From: Caldifarciminota bacterium
GTDB taxonomy: Bacteria; Hydrothermota; Hydrothermia; UBA1063; CAJXJZ01
Direction of reading: 5' to 3'
Assembly: GCA_026986775.1 (NCBI GenBank)
Contig: JALSNX010000018.1
Span: 1 to 64,000, forward strand
Length of the DNA: 64,000 nucleotides
Numbering within the stretch: position 1 is the first letter of the stretch; every line of letters starts with the position of its first letter. The notes beneath the pieces were generated by a model. The model was not told the origin of the DNA, ran no database searches, and saw only the letters and a list, made by a program, of their open reading frames with translations. Shown piece after piece: positions 45,040-54,663 of this stretch. A program made the position numbers and the translations under genes.

Positions 45040-47271
45040 ATGAAAGTCTTTATTAGAAGAGAAGTAACAAAAATCGTAAAAGTATTCGTAATTCCCGTGA
45101 TATTCTTCTTTCTACTAACTCTGTATTTATTTCAAAAATTATTATTTCTTAACAAAGCCAGATATGTAATCGCTTTTTTCCTCAATGACCCACTACTGAA
45201 CATGGCCATACTTAAACACAACATGGACACCATTTTGTCACATAATTTAGGCCAACTCTGGCAACTTCCTATTTTCTACCCATATAAATTAACACTTGCT
45301 TTTTCCGAAAGCTTATTGCCTCAATCCATTTTCCTTTTACCAATTTACAGCATATTCCATTACAACATTGTTGTTATATACAATTATGGAATAATTTTCG
45401 GATTTATGGGACTCGCTTTATCTTCTTATCTTATGTATTACTATCATACAAAACACGTAAAAGCCTCTTTAGTTGCTTCTACTTTCTTTGCATTTTCGCC
45501 ATTTTTTATCTCGCACATAAATCACTTTCAGGTGATAACATCTATCTGGATGCCCCTTATTTTCCTTACAATGCATATATCTTTTGTAAAAAAGAAGATA
45601 AATTACACTATAGTCGCATCTTTACTATATGTATTACAATCCTATTCTTGCGTATATTACATGATAATTTTGCCTATTTTCATTTTAATATACTATGTAA
45701 CTTACTTTTATTATGAACGTGACAATAAAAACTTTTACATAAGGTCAGCACTTGCGTTTATATCAACTTCCATAGCGCCAATAATAATACTTTCCCTACC
45801 CTACATAAATGTCGTAAACATTTATGGATTTAAACGTACAATTGAAGACATATTGCCCGGTACTCCAACTTTCATGAATTTCATTCTGCCAACACCATGC
45901 TCTTTACTGGATTCTATAATACGAAAATTACTCGGAAATTTGCAGGGTTATATGTCTATACGTTTCTATATAGGGTTAATTCCATTTTTAACAATAATTT
46001 TGGCTTTAGTTTCAATCGAGAAAAATATTATTTTACGATTTAAATTAAACAAACGGATAATGAAAAATAATACCATACAATTTACTCCCTCCATTATTAT
46101 TGAAAAACATACTTATACTCCTTTTGTGAAATCAATGTGGTGGATTTTCTGGGTTTCTCTGATATTAAGTTTGGGGCCCAAAATTTTAGGGAGTCCACTT
46201 CCTAATCCTATCTACATCCTTTTCTATAAACTTTATCCTGGAGCATCAGGTATTAGAGCACCGGTGAGATTTTACGCACTGGCAATCCTTTCCGGAGGAA
46301 CATTCATCTCCTGTTTTTATAAACTTTATTTTAGTCGTAGAAGAACCTTATTTTTCTTTTTTACAATTTTACTTATACTTGTGGATTTTTTCCCAAAAAA
46401 ATCGTTTTTAAGAATAATGCCATATAATGGTAAAGTACCAAATGTATATAGATGGATTAAACATAACACCCAAACTAACGATAAAATTATGGAATTTCCT
46501 CTTAATGAAATGTTCTATGGTTACGGCATACAATGCAATGAAAGAGCACTCTCAGACACAAATCACAAAGGATTCTTCTATACTTTTTTCGCTTCTTACC
46601 ATAAGAGGGAGATATTTAATGGTTACAGTGGATATTACACACCTCTTTATATATATTCACTTGTTTCTCCTCCAAAAACACAAATTCAAATTGCTCACAC
46701 TATTGGTATCAAATATGTAATAATTCACAAAGATATGTACAAATATATAGAAAACTGCTCAAAAGATACACTGGAGGAAGACTTAATTGAATTAATAAAT
46801 TATTTAAACCACAGGGAACAACTTGTAAACGTGCTTTCTACCTATGGGGCTCATAAAGTCTATGAAGACAGTATATCAGAAGTATTTGAATTAGAAAAAA
46901 CTAATGAGGATTTTAATCCTGATAATGCAAGGATTGAATCATGTAACATACAACTATCAGGAGTAAAACTTGGGGATACGCTTAAGATACATGTCATTAA
47001 CAACGGTCCGGAGACATGTGTATTTTTATATCGAGAAAAAGCTAAAATTTATTTATTTAATAGTAAAGGTCCGATTTTAAAAACTACTTTTGATCTAAAG
47101 CCAGGCAACATTCCTCCATTTATTTCGCCTCATCATGGCTTTACCATATCGCTTAAATTCCACAATAAATGTAAACCATATGAAACACTAACGGGTAACA
47201 TGTATATAAAAAATAAAAACAACAAATGGAAAAAAATAGGTGAGTTTGAGATAAACAATGCTAAAAAATAA
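45040..47271 (+). CDS. Large polytopic membrane protein, GT-C/YfhO-like
   Basis: A 743-residue protein with about a dozen hydrophobic segments in the first 470 residues, then a soluble C-terminal domain of about 270 residues. The membrane half has the look of GT-C glycosyltransferases and YfhO-type proteins: acidic residues early (NDPLLNMAILKHNMDTI), then LASSYLMYYY-type helices and FFAFSPFFISHINHFQV. A lipid-linked sugar transferase role at the outer face of the inner membrane is inference. Its last 14 nt overlap the next, broken, gene. Confidence 0.65.
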   Translation: MKVFIRREVTKIVKVFVIPVIFFFLLTLYLFQKLLFLNKARYVIAFFLNDPLLNMAILKHNMDTILSHNLGQLWQLPIFYPYKLTLAFSESLLPQSIFLLPIYSIFHYNIVVIYNYGIIFGFMGLALSSYLMYYYHTKHVKASLVASTFFAFSPFFISHINHFQVITSIWMPLIFLTMHISFVKKKINYTIVASLLYVLQSYSCVYYMIILPIFILIYYVTYFYYERDNKNFYIRSALAFISTSIAPIIILSLPYINVVNIYGFKRTIEDILPGTPTFMNFILPTPCSLLDSIIRKLLGNLQGYMSIRFYIGLIPFLTIILALVSIEKNIILRFKLNKRIMKNNTIQFTPSIIIEKHTYTPFVKSMWWIFWVSLILSLGPKILGSPLPNPIYILFYKLYPGASGIRAPVRFYALAILSGGTFISCFYKLYFSRRRTLFFFFTILLILVDFFPKKSFLRIMPYNGKVPNVYRWIKHNTQTNDKIMEFPLNEMFYGYGIQCNERALSDTNHKGFFYTFFASYHKREIFNGYSGYYTPLYIYSLVSPPKTQIQIAHTIGIKYVIIHKDMYKYIENCSKDTLEEDLIELINYLNHREQLVNVLSTYGAHKVYEDSISEVFELEKTNEDFNPDNARIESCNIQLSGVKLGDTLKIHVINNGPETCVFLYREKAKIYLFNSKGPILKTTFDLKPGNIPPFISPHHGFTISLKFHNKCKPYETLTGNMYIKNKNNKWKKIGEFEINNAKK

Positions 47272-48700
47272 TCTCAACCGTATAAATAGATACTTATTTC
47301 TTCTTATGCTGTTTCTATTATCTATTGTTAAAACAATAAACACTACCATAGGCCCAGACTTCTATTGGTATCTTGAGGATGGAAAATTTTTCTGGGAACA
47401 TAAAACTCCTTTAAACACAAATATCTATTCTTTTTTGCCCCAAAAAAGAACTATTTCCCACTCATTTGGCTTCAGTGTTCTCCTTTACAAATTTTATTCC
47501 ACATACAAAATAAAAAGGCTATACGTCTTAACAGCTTTTTTTCTTGTACCACTTTTCTTTTTAATGATATTATTGGCCTATAGACCTTATATTAAAATAA
47601 TGGAGTTCCTTATAATTTACCTGGGAAGTTTTTTACTTGTATTTTGGGGGACAACTTTAAGACCGCACCTTTTAACATATATATTTACCCTTATATTACT
47701 TCTTTTGTATAACAAGGATAAATTCTTTCCTTCCGTCTTTATTCTCCCAATATGGTCATTTTTTCACGGAGGAGTTATTTTCGGTATATTCCTGCTCATT
47801 ACTTTTGCTATTGATTATGTTATACGAAACGATTTAAAGAAAATGCTTTACATACTTGCATATACATTATTGGGTGTTTTGCTGATTGTTATTATTAATC
47901 CTTATGGAATTTATTATTTTGCCGGCATATTTCCTGATATCTTGAAAGCTGTTTTGTTCAGAAGCAATTATATGAATATTTACATAAGTGAGTGGCAATC
48001 ACTACCTCATGCTTTCATCTACACTCATCAAATGTATTACGTGATTGCATTCCTGGATATGCTTGTCCTTACAATTTTGTTTTTAACGAGTAAAAGTAAA
48101 AAAAATTCGCCCATATTTTCCTTCTCGTGATTACTTTTTATGAGGCTATTGCTCATGTTCGTAACATTCCCCTATTTGGTATTATCTCTGTATGGGCCTT
48201 ACCTGATAACATAAACCTTAACTTTCTAAAACTTAATCTCACATTTGATTCTCTAAACACGAAGAAACATTTAATCATACTAATACTGGTTAATTTACTG
48301 ATAGTTGTATCCTTATTATCTAAATCCAGGGTTCAGGGTCCAAATCCAAAATTCTTTCCTGTAAATGCAGTAAAATTTTTAAAAGAAACTAATGACAGTG
48401 GGAATATTCTTGTCCCATCAGACAGGGCTGGTTTTGTTGAATACAATCTATATCCAAGATACAAAATTGCTATAGATGGAAGATTATCTGCACCTCTGAA
48501 AGAATCCTTTTAATTTTTCAAATTCTGGAACTTGGAAATAGATCCTATTGAATATATAAAAAAATACAATATCAAATATATTCAAATATATTATAATTCC
48601 AAGAATATCAAAACCTCTCATTGACACCTTATTAAAAAATAAAACTATAAAACCTGTATATGAAGATAAGTATTTTGAAGTTCTCAAAGTAATGAAATAT
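47258..48700 (+). pseudogene. Decayed GT-C-like membrane protein gene
   Basis: One ancestral membrane-protein gene now broken in at least three places. The first frame runs from 47258 to a TGA at 48128-48130. Coding continues in the next frame (FAHIFLLVITFYEAIAHVRNIPLF), the shift lying at an A8 run near 48098-48105. That frame hits an in-frame TAA at 48511-48513, yet the same frame continues sensibly (FKFWNLEIDPIEYIKKYNIKYIQIYY). It shifts again near 48610 into KPVYEDKYFEVLK. The N-terminus (GPDFYWYLEDGKFFWEH) and transmembrane helices suggest a GT-C-like protein related in role to its upstream neighbour. Fragments could be called as separate genes of 290 and 128 aa; the 128-aa one has no ribosome binding site. 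Confidence 0.75.
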
Positions 48701-48758
48701 TTTAAAGTTGCAAATACACAATCTTACCAATATTATAATTCTAAACAGGAGGGAGTTC

Positions 48759-49280
48759 ATGAAGGTAGCCATTTTTATTGAAGACCTTGTAGAGGATGTG
48801 GAATTCATCTACCCTTACTATCGCTTCAAAGAGGAAAAATTTGATGTTGATGTGATATCGCCAGAAATAAAGACCTTCAAAGGCAAAAAGGGCTGTGCTT
48901 TTGTCAGTAAAAAGAGTATAAAGGATGTGGACCCTGAGGATTATGATATTCTTTTTATTCCCGGCGGATATGCACCTGATAGACTGAGAAGATATCCTGA
49001 GGTGCTGAACTTTGTCCGCAGAATGCACGAATTAGGAAAGATAATCGGTGCTGTGTGCCATGGTCCATGGGTATTAATATCCGCAAGGATAGTCAAAAAC
49101 AGAAAGATTACAGGATATCATGCTATAAAGGACGACATTGAAAACGCAGGTGCTGTGTATACGGGAAAATCCGTTGAAAGAGACGGCAATATATTCACTG
49201 GAACAGACCCTGAATCTATGGCTGAACTTTTGAAAATGATTATTAAAGAAGCCCGCAAGATGAAACCCGGTCCGTTTTAA
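48759..49280 (+). CDS. PfpI/DJ-1-family protein
   Basis: A 173-residue class I amidotransferase-like protein. The nucleophile elbow is GAVCHGPWVL with Cys at about residue 99, and the N-terminus MKVAIFIEDLVEDVEFIYPYYRF carries the family's early Glu. Members act as deglycases, chaperones or peptidases; the reaction cannot be told from sequence. I start at 48759 with AGGAGGG upstream rather than at 48708, which lies in pseudogene remnants. Confidence 0.88.
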   Translation: MKVAIFIEDLVEDVEFIYPYYRFKEEKFDVDVISPEIKTFKGKKGCAFVSKKSIKDVDPEDYDILFIPGGYAPDRLRRYPEVLNFVRRMHELGKIIGAVCHGPWVLISARIVKNRKITGYHAIKDDIENAGAVYTGKSVERDGNIFTGTDPESMAELLKMIIKEARKMKPGPF

Positions 49281-49344
49281 GAGAGAATTATTAATAATTA
49301 AGATTAGACAAAATTATACAGGAATCACCATTTTATTGGACCGT

Positions 49345-50034
49345 TTATCGTGGTCCGTATTCTATTACATCCTCTATTTCTCCATCCTTTATTCTTATTT
49401 CTTTATTCCCCCTTCTTGCAAGTTCCACTGAATGTGTGACTATTATAACAGTTCTATTATTGGATATGAATTTTTCAATGAGTGTAATTATTCTACTGCC
49501 GGTTTTTGAATCCAGATTACCCGTGGGTTCATCTGCAATTAAAAGCAGAGGTTTCTTGCAAATTGCCCTGGCTATTGCCACCCTCTGCCTCTCACCTCCT
49601 GAAAGTTCATCCGGCATCCTGAACCTCTTTTCATAAAGCCCAACTTCATTTAAAGCCCAATCAGCGAGTTCTTTCTGCACATTTTTATTAAATCCAGCAA
49701 TCTGAAGAGCAATTCTTACATTTTCATAAACATTAAAATAAGGAAATAAGAAAAAACTCTGAAATACAAACCCTATTTTTTCCCTTCTCAATGCGCTCTT
49801 TGCTCTATCATCCATCTCTGTGGTGTCTGTTCCCTGAAGTCTATACTTTCCTTCTGATGGTGAATCAAGGAGACCGATGATATGTAAGAGGGTTGACTTA
49901 CCTGCACCTGAAGGGCCTGTGATATAAACATATTCTCCACTATCTATTCTTAAATTTATACGGGAAAGTGCCTTAACCTGTGTATGACCAAGGTTGTAAT
50001 ACTTGCTTACATCCACGAGTTCAATAAATGACAT
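49345..50034 (-). CDS. LolD/MacB-type ABC transporter ATPase
   Basis: A 229-residue nucleotide-binding subunit. Walker A GPSGAGKSTLLH (about 39-50), Q-loop FVFQSFFLFPYFNVYENV, signature LSGGERQRVAIARA (about 143-156), Walker B LLLIADEPTGNLDSKTG. It groups by pattern with ATPases that pair with FtsX/MacB permeases. It is the last gene of the peptide operon and overlaps the adaptor gene by 14 nt. It should power the FtsX-type permease at 52187-53386. Confidence 0.92.
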   Translation of the reverse strand: MSFIELVDVSKYYNLGHTQVKALSRINLRIDSGEYVYITGPSGAGKSTLLHIIGLLDSPSEGKYRLQGTDTTEMDDRAKSALRREKIGFVFQSFFLFPYFNVYENVRIALQIAGFNKNVQKELADWALNEVGLYEKRFRMPDELSGGERQRVAIARAICKKPLLLIADEPTGNLDSKTGSRIITLIEKFISNNRTVIIVTHSVELARRGNKEIRIKDGEIEDVIEYGPR

Positions 50035-51079
50035 TCAGGGTATCCTCCAGATTTCTCAATATGGACACAGGTCCGGTGACCACCGTATCTTTTAGACTCA
50101 AGCCCTCAAGAACTTCTGCAAATAAGTCTCCAATGAAACCTATATTCACCCTTTTCTTAAAAACCTCTCCATTCTTTACCACATAAACATAACTGGTATC
50201 ACTGCCTACAACACTTTCAATGGGAATACAGATTTTACACTTCTTTTCAAGCAAAATAGAAAGGTCTCCCTTAAGATAAGGAATAAGTCTCTTTTTACCT
50301 GCTTCTGGCATCATTTCTACAATATAATAAACTCCATCTACCTTCTCTTCTGCCTTAATATTCAGGGATAAAATCCTGGTCTTTAGTTTCAGGTTAAATG
50401 GAGTAATAATATTCACAGGTATTTTTTTTACCTTCATCATCAACTCTTTAATTCTCAAAAATTCAATGTCCCGTATATATCCACTGATCTTGATATCTTT
50501 GCTGTAAAACTTAATTAGAGTATCCTTTGAAAATGATTTGCCCACAAAAATTCCATCCAATGTAACATACCCCTCAAAAGGAGCCGTTATAGTAGAGTTT
50601 TTTATCTTAAATTCAATCTGTCTCAGTTGTTCTCTTGCCCTGAGAACTGCAAAAGAATCTTGAAGATAAGACTTATAGTCTAAGAGACCTGTCCTGAATT
50701 GTTTTCTGGACAGGCGGAATGCTAACTCCTTCTCTCTGAGATTGAGTTTTTTCTGATATAGTTCTCCAGAAAGAGCATCGTTTTCAAGGATTATGATGAC
50801 ATCTCCTTTATGATAAAAAGACTTTTTATTAACATATTTCACCCTGCTACCCTTTTTAATTAAAAATGCCTCTACTTTCAGAGGCTTTACTTCATAAGAT
50901 GCTAACACAGTTGCAACTATTGTGGTATCAGATGGAAGAGTCCATGTTATTTTCAAATGATCCTGACAACTGTCCCTAAACCTGAAATATAGCACTTTAA
51001 ACAATCCCACCAAAAATATAAGTGTCAACAATATCCATGTAACATGTTGTCTTCTTTTTTTGTCGCCAATCTTTTCCAT
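50021..51079 (-). CDS. HlyD/MacA-type membrane fusion (adaptor) protein
   Basis: A 352-residue periplasmic adaptor: a single N-terminal transmembrane helix (about 14-33), a beta-barrel/lipoyl split domain (KVEAFLIKKGSRVKYVNKKSFYHKGDVIIILEN), a short helical hairpin (about 125-165), and the second lipoyl half (STITAPFEGYVTLDGIFVGKSFSKDTLI). It links an inner-membrane permease to an outer-membrane channel. I start at 51079 with AAGGAG upstream. It follows the TolC-like gene. Confidence 0.88.
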   Translation of the reverse strand: MEKIGDKKRRQHVTWILLTLIFLVGLFKVLYFRFRDSCQDHLKITWTLPSDTTIVATVLASYEVKPLKVEAFLIKKGSRVKYVNKKSFYHKGDVIIILENDALSGELYQKKLNLREKELAFRLSRKQFRTGLLDYKSYLQDSFAVLRAREQLRQIEFKIKNSTITAPFEGYVTLDGIFVGKSFSKDTLIKFYSKDIKISGYIRDIEFLRIKELMMKVKKIPVNIITPFNLKLKTRILSLNIKAEEKVDGVYYIVEMMPEAGKKRLIPYLKGDLSILLEKKCKICIPIESVVGSDTSYVYVVKNGEVFKKRVNIGFIGDLFAEVLEGLSLKDTVVTGPVSILRNLEDTLNVIY

Positions 51080-51092
51080 ATTCTGCAACTCC

Positions 51093-52190
51093 TTATTTTG
51101 AAAGTATGTTCATTAAGGTTTCATACTTTAATTCAATAAGATACCTGCATTTTTCATGGTAAAACAGCAATTCATTTATGTAATCTTCTTTTTTCAAACT
51201 GTTGTTTTCATAACCGAGTTTTATCTTTTTATAATAGTTATTGAGCATCTCATCCATTCTGTCCGTATTTATCTTCATCTTATTCACTTGAGCGATATTT
51301 ATCCTGTGCTTTTCTGAATATCTTTTGGCTTCCAATTCCACTCTGAGTCTCCTTTTGTTTAAACGCGCCCTTTTTATTGCTTTTATACATTGGGGAACTG
51401 ATAGGTTAAAATTCAGAGAAATCCCTGAAATGGTATTAGAGCCAACAGGGTTTAAGGGGTCAAAACCGGCAAATTGACGCATATATAAATAAGATAAGTG
51501 GGGTAGCATTCTGGAATACGCATCTATCTCATCCATACGGGCAAGGCGATACCGTATGTGTTCAATCTTCAAATTTAAACTGTCCATGGTATTTTTAAGT
51601 TTGATTGCCATGTCTACAAGTTCATTATAAGTTTCCTCTATGACTATTTCATAAGTTTTATCTGATTTAATCCTTTTCAATAACTGCTCTCTTTCTCCGA
51701 CAAGTAGTGTTAACTCTTGCTCAGCCTCAAAAAGTTTCAGGTCTTCTTCTATGACCTTTTTTTGATTTGCTGGCAAATATGAGTATAATGTTCTAGCCTT
51801 TTTATAATAGAATATCAGACTATCCATAACATCAATAATTCTGCTGTAATACCACAATTTTGAGTATATCATAAGCATCGTTTTTTCAGCCCTCAAAACC
51901 GCCAGTGAATCTGTCAGCTTTTTTAATTTTTTTATATTTCTGTATCTTGGATAAAATAAGACATGCTTTGAGGTAAAAATAGGTATATTTATAGTGTAGT
52001 AATACAGCCATCTGTCATTACCATTAAATCTATATGTTTGAAAACTAAAATCAAGGTCCAGTGGTAAGATGTCAAGGAAATCTGTCTCATGGTATTTTAG
52101 CCGCTCTTTCGCTAATAGCGTTTTAAAATATTCACTTTTGAGTTTAAACTCCTTAAATGTGATTGCAACTAAAAATAATAAAATATTCAT
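51093..52190 (-). CDS. TolC-like outer-membrane efflux protein (divergent, short)
   Basis: A 365-residue, mainly helical protein with long coiled-coil segments in two halves (about 80-230 and 280-365), a weak N-terminal signal (MNILLFLVAITF), and a motif PVGSNTISGISLNFNLSVPQ that resembles the second TolC barrel strand region. It is shorter than typical TolC proteins. Its place between the permease and adaptor genes, with a 4-nt ATGA overlap, supports the role of outer-membrane exit duct. Confidence 0.7.
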   Translation of the reverse strand: MNILLFLVAITFKEFKLKSEYFKTLLAKERLKYHETDFLDILPLDLDFSFQTYRFNGNDRWLYYYTINIPIFTSKHVLFYPRYRNIKKLKKLTDSLAVLRAEKTMLMIYSKLWYYSRIIDVMDSLIFYYKKARTLYSYLPANQKKVIEEDLKLFEAEQELTLLVGEREQLLKRIKSDKTYEIVIEETYNELVDMAIKLKNTMDSLNLKIEHIRYRLARMDEIDAYSRMLPHLSYLYMRQFAGFDPLNPVGSNTISGISLNFNLSVPQCIKAIKRARLNKRRLRVELEAKRYSEKHRINIAQVNKMKINTDRMDEMLNNYYKKIKLGYENNSLKKEDYINELLFYHEKCRYLIELKYETLMNILSK

Positions 52191-53386
52191 AGGTATCTCA
52201 ACGCTTCAACAATCTCTCTCTTTGATGCCTCAAAGGCAGGATATATACCCGCTATTACTCCTGTAAACATGGATAGAAACAGGGACACAAGGAAAGGAGC
52301 AAGAGTGACATGAAAGATTATACCCTTCCCACCGGCCAGTATAAGAAGATAAGCAAGTATTACTCCAGATGGTATTCCTACAATCGCACCTAAAAGAGAA
52401 AGGACCACGGACTCAACTACAAAAAGAATAAAAATTGAGAATTTATTAAGTCCAAGTGACCTGAGTATACCTATCTCATGTATCCTTTCCCTCGCTGAAG
52501 TCAACATCACATTGGCAATTCCTATACTGGCAACAAGGAGACTTATAAACGACACAGCAAATAGCACATATGTGATGTTTGTGCTTATCCCCTTAAAACT
52601 TTTAAATACACTGAACATATCATTTACTCCGAATTTACCATATATACCATACCTTTTCCTGATACTTTCAAGTGTATTTTTAATCTCATTTTTTATCTTT
52701 TTTCTGTCAACTTCCGGGTCTATGAAAATATGGATTTGCACACTTGTGCCGGGCGTATAAAGGGCACTAAACGGACATATTACCACATTGTCGGGCCTGT
52801 TTTGCAATACCTCCCCCATTTTTGATAGAATGCCCGCTGCAATATAGGTTCTGCCATTGATAAGAAAATAATCAGGAACCTTCTTTATCCCAAGTTCCCT
52901 GGCCACTTCATAACCCATTACACATACCGGTTTTTTCAGTTTATTGTCAATCAAAGTAAATCCTCTTCCCGCATGGATTTTATAGTGTCTCAGACCAAGA
53001 TAATCCGGGTCAGACCCAATTATGTCCACATCATTCTTTATCCTTTTATTAAATTCCACATCTCCATTGAACCTTATTACACGAGAAATAAACTTTATAC
53101 CCCTTAATTTCTGCAGTATATGATACTCCTTTTCACCCACGGGAACCCTTCTTTCTATAACACTTTTTTTAAGATTCTTTTCCCTTTCCCAGTCATACCT
53201 ATCCACCACTATATCCGTCATTCCCAGCATTTCTATGCCAGTATTAACGGTGTATCTTATGGTATCAGAAATAACGAGAAAAAAACTTACAACAAAAGTA
53301 GCAATTATGATGGATGTGGATGTAAGTAGCGTCCTCAGCTTATGCTGCCTGAGATTATAAATTCCAAACAGTATTAATTCCCTCAT
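52187..53386 (-). CDS. FtsX/MacB-type ABC transporter permease
   Basis: A 399-residue permease: transmembrane helix 1 near residues 20-42 after the amphipathic start MRELILFGIYNLRQHKLRTLLT, a large periplasmic MacB-PCD-like domain (about 45-270, including GRGFTLIDNKLKKPVCVMGYEVAREL), then three helices at about 278-300, 325-350 and 365-385 (FtsX domain, ARERIHEIGILRSLGLNKFSI). I start at 53386: the ATG overlaps the preceding stop as ATGA. A longer frame reaches 53458 but runs into the preceding gene. Confidence 0.9.
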   Translation of the reverse strand: MRELILFGIYNLRQHKLRTLLTSTSIIIATFVVSFFLVISDTIRYTVNTGIEMLGMTDIVVDRYDWEREKNLKKSVIERRVPVGEKEYHILQKLRGIKFISRVIRFNGDVEFNKRIKNDVDIIGSDPDYLGLRHYKIHAGRGFTLIDNKLKKPVCVMGYEVARELGIKKVPDYFLINGRTYIAAGILSKMGEVLQNRPDNVVICPFSALYTPGTSVQIHIFIDPEVDRKKIKNEIKNTLESIRKRYGIYGKFGVNDMFSVFKSFKGISTNITYVLFAVSFISLLVASIGIANVMLTSARERIHEIGILRSLGLNKFSIFILFVVESVVLSLLGAIVGIPSGVILAYLLILAGGKGIIFHVTLAPFLVSLFLSMFTGVIAGIYPAFEASKREIVEALRYL

Positions 53387-53952
53387 TTTCTTAAAATACC
53401 CATAAGAATTATATACAGTGTATAAATCCCTGCATAAGACCCAAAAAGTTTTTGCCACCTGTCCCTTGATAAAGAAATAGAAACAAGATAAAAAACAAAT
53501 AAAAGCACAACATCAAAGTTAAATACAGCAATGTCAAAATTTTCCATGTTAAACAACCACCTTACAAGAAACACAAGAAGATTGGCAATAGTTTTCCAGG
53601 TCAAAAACAGAATAAAGATTTTCATGAAAGAATTAAATTTAATTTTTACGCCGTTGAATTTTGACACAACCCATAATACTAAAGCAGTAAATACAACTTT
53701 AATCGGAACTATGATAAATTGAAGTAAAACCGGTAGATAGTATGGAATTTCAATCCTTGTTCCTTTCTCTCTTGATCCAAGAACAAGATAAGACGAATAA
53801 GCGCTTTTGCCAGTAAATACTGGTAGTTTTTTCTCTGCTACAATCAGGACGAAAGAAATAACTAAAAGAAAAAAGAGGAACACAATCTGTGAGGTTTTCA
53901 ATTGGTCAGGTTCAAATTGTTCAGGGTTTGTCATATTTTTCAATATATTCAT
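53383..53952 (-). CDS. Small polytopic membrane protein (Yip1-like)
   Basis: A 189-residue protein with about five hydrophobic segments, in the manner of Yip1/DUF1282 membrane proteins often found beside MacB-type transporters. The N-terminus has about 20 polar residues. It overlaps the upstream ATPase gene by 32 nt and the permease gene by 4 nt. Role unknown: transporter accessory protein or self-immunity protein are both possible given the operon. Confidence 0.65.
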   Translation of the reverse strand: MNILKNMTNPEQFEPDQLKTSQIVFLFFLLVISFVLIVAEKKLPVFTGKSAYSSYLVLGSREKGTRIEIPYYLPVLLQFIIVPIKVVFTALVLWVVSKFNGVKIKFNSFMKIFILFLTWKTIANLLVFLVRWLFNMENFDIAVFNFDVVLLFVFYLVSISLSRDRWQKLFGSYAGIYTLYIILMGILRK

Positions 53953-54661
53953 CTTCCTTACCCCCTATTTTTATATGTTTTATCATTCCATTTTCCAGTT
54001 CTACTATTTTGTCTGCTCCTTTAAGCAATGTATTCTTGTGAGAACACACCACCACAGTCTTCCCATTCTTTATAAGATCAATAAGCGTATTATAAATTAT
54101 CTTTTCCGTTTTTAAATCAACGTTGGATGTAGGCTCGTCAAAGACATATATCTCATGATCTCCATAAAGGACACGGGCAAGATGTATTCTCTGTCTTTCG
54201 CCTCCGGAAAGGTTTTTACCTCCCTCCAGAATATATCTTTCCATATAATCCGGTTTCTCTATGAATTCCTGTAAACCAGCCTGCCTGATAACTTTAAGGT
54301 ATTTATCTTTGTCAAAAGGCCGGCCAAAAACTATATTTTCCCTTAATGAAGCATTCAGAATAAACGGCTGTTGAGGCAGAAAACCGATGAGTTTTCTGTA
54401 TGCAACAATCTGATCTTCCGTTAACTTAAGACCATCAATTAATATATCTCCTTCCTGTGGTATAAATAGCCCTGCTATTATATAGAGCAATGTTGACTTT
54501 CCTGCTCCAGTTTTACCTTTTATTCCAACAAACTCACCTTTTCTAATCTCAAAAGAAACATTTTTCAATATCTTTTTATCATCAAAACCAAATGTTATAT
54601 TTTTAAAAGAAATTTGATTTCTGAAAACCATTTTAGAAGAAATTAAAATCTCTTCTTTCAC
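53921..54661 (-). CDS. ABC exporter ATPase subunit
   Basis: A 246-residue nucleotide-binding protein of the exporter type: Walker A GKTGAGKSTLLY (about 49-60), Q-loop FLPQQPFILNASLRENIVFG, signature LSGGERQRIHLARV, Walker B IYVFDEPTSNVD. It is normally fused to a membrane domain in this class, but here that domain is the separate upstream gene. The start looks like GTG (54661), 2 nt after the permease stop; an ATG ten codons in is an alternative. Confidence 0.9.
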   Translation of the reverse strand: MKEEILISSKMVFRNQISFKNITFGFDDKKILKNVSFEIRKGEFVGIKGKTGAGKSTLLYIIAGLFIPQEGDILIDGLKLTEDQIVAYRKLIGFLPQQPFILNASLRENIVFGRPFDKDKYLKVIRQAGLQEFIEKPDYMERYILEGGKNLSGGERQRIHLARVLYGDHEIYVFDEPTSNVDLKTEKIIYNTLIDLIKNGKTVVVCSHKNTLLKGADKIVELENGMIKHIKIGGKEDEYIEKYDKP

Positions 54662-54663
54662 AC

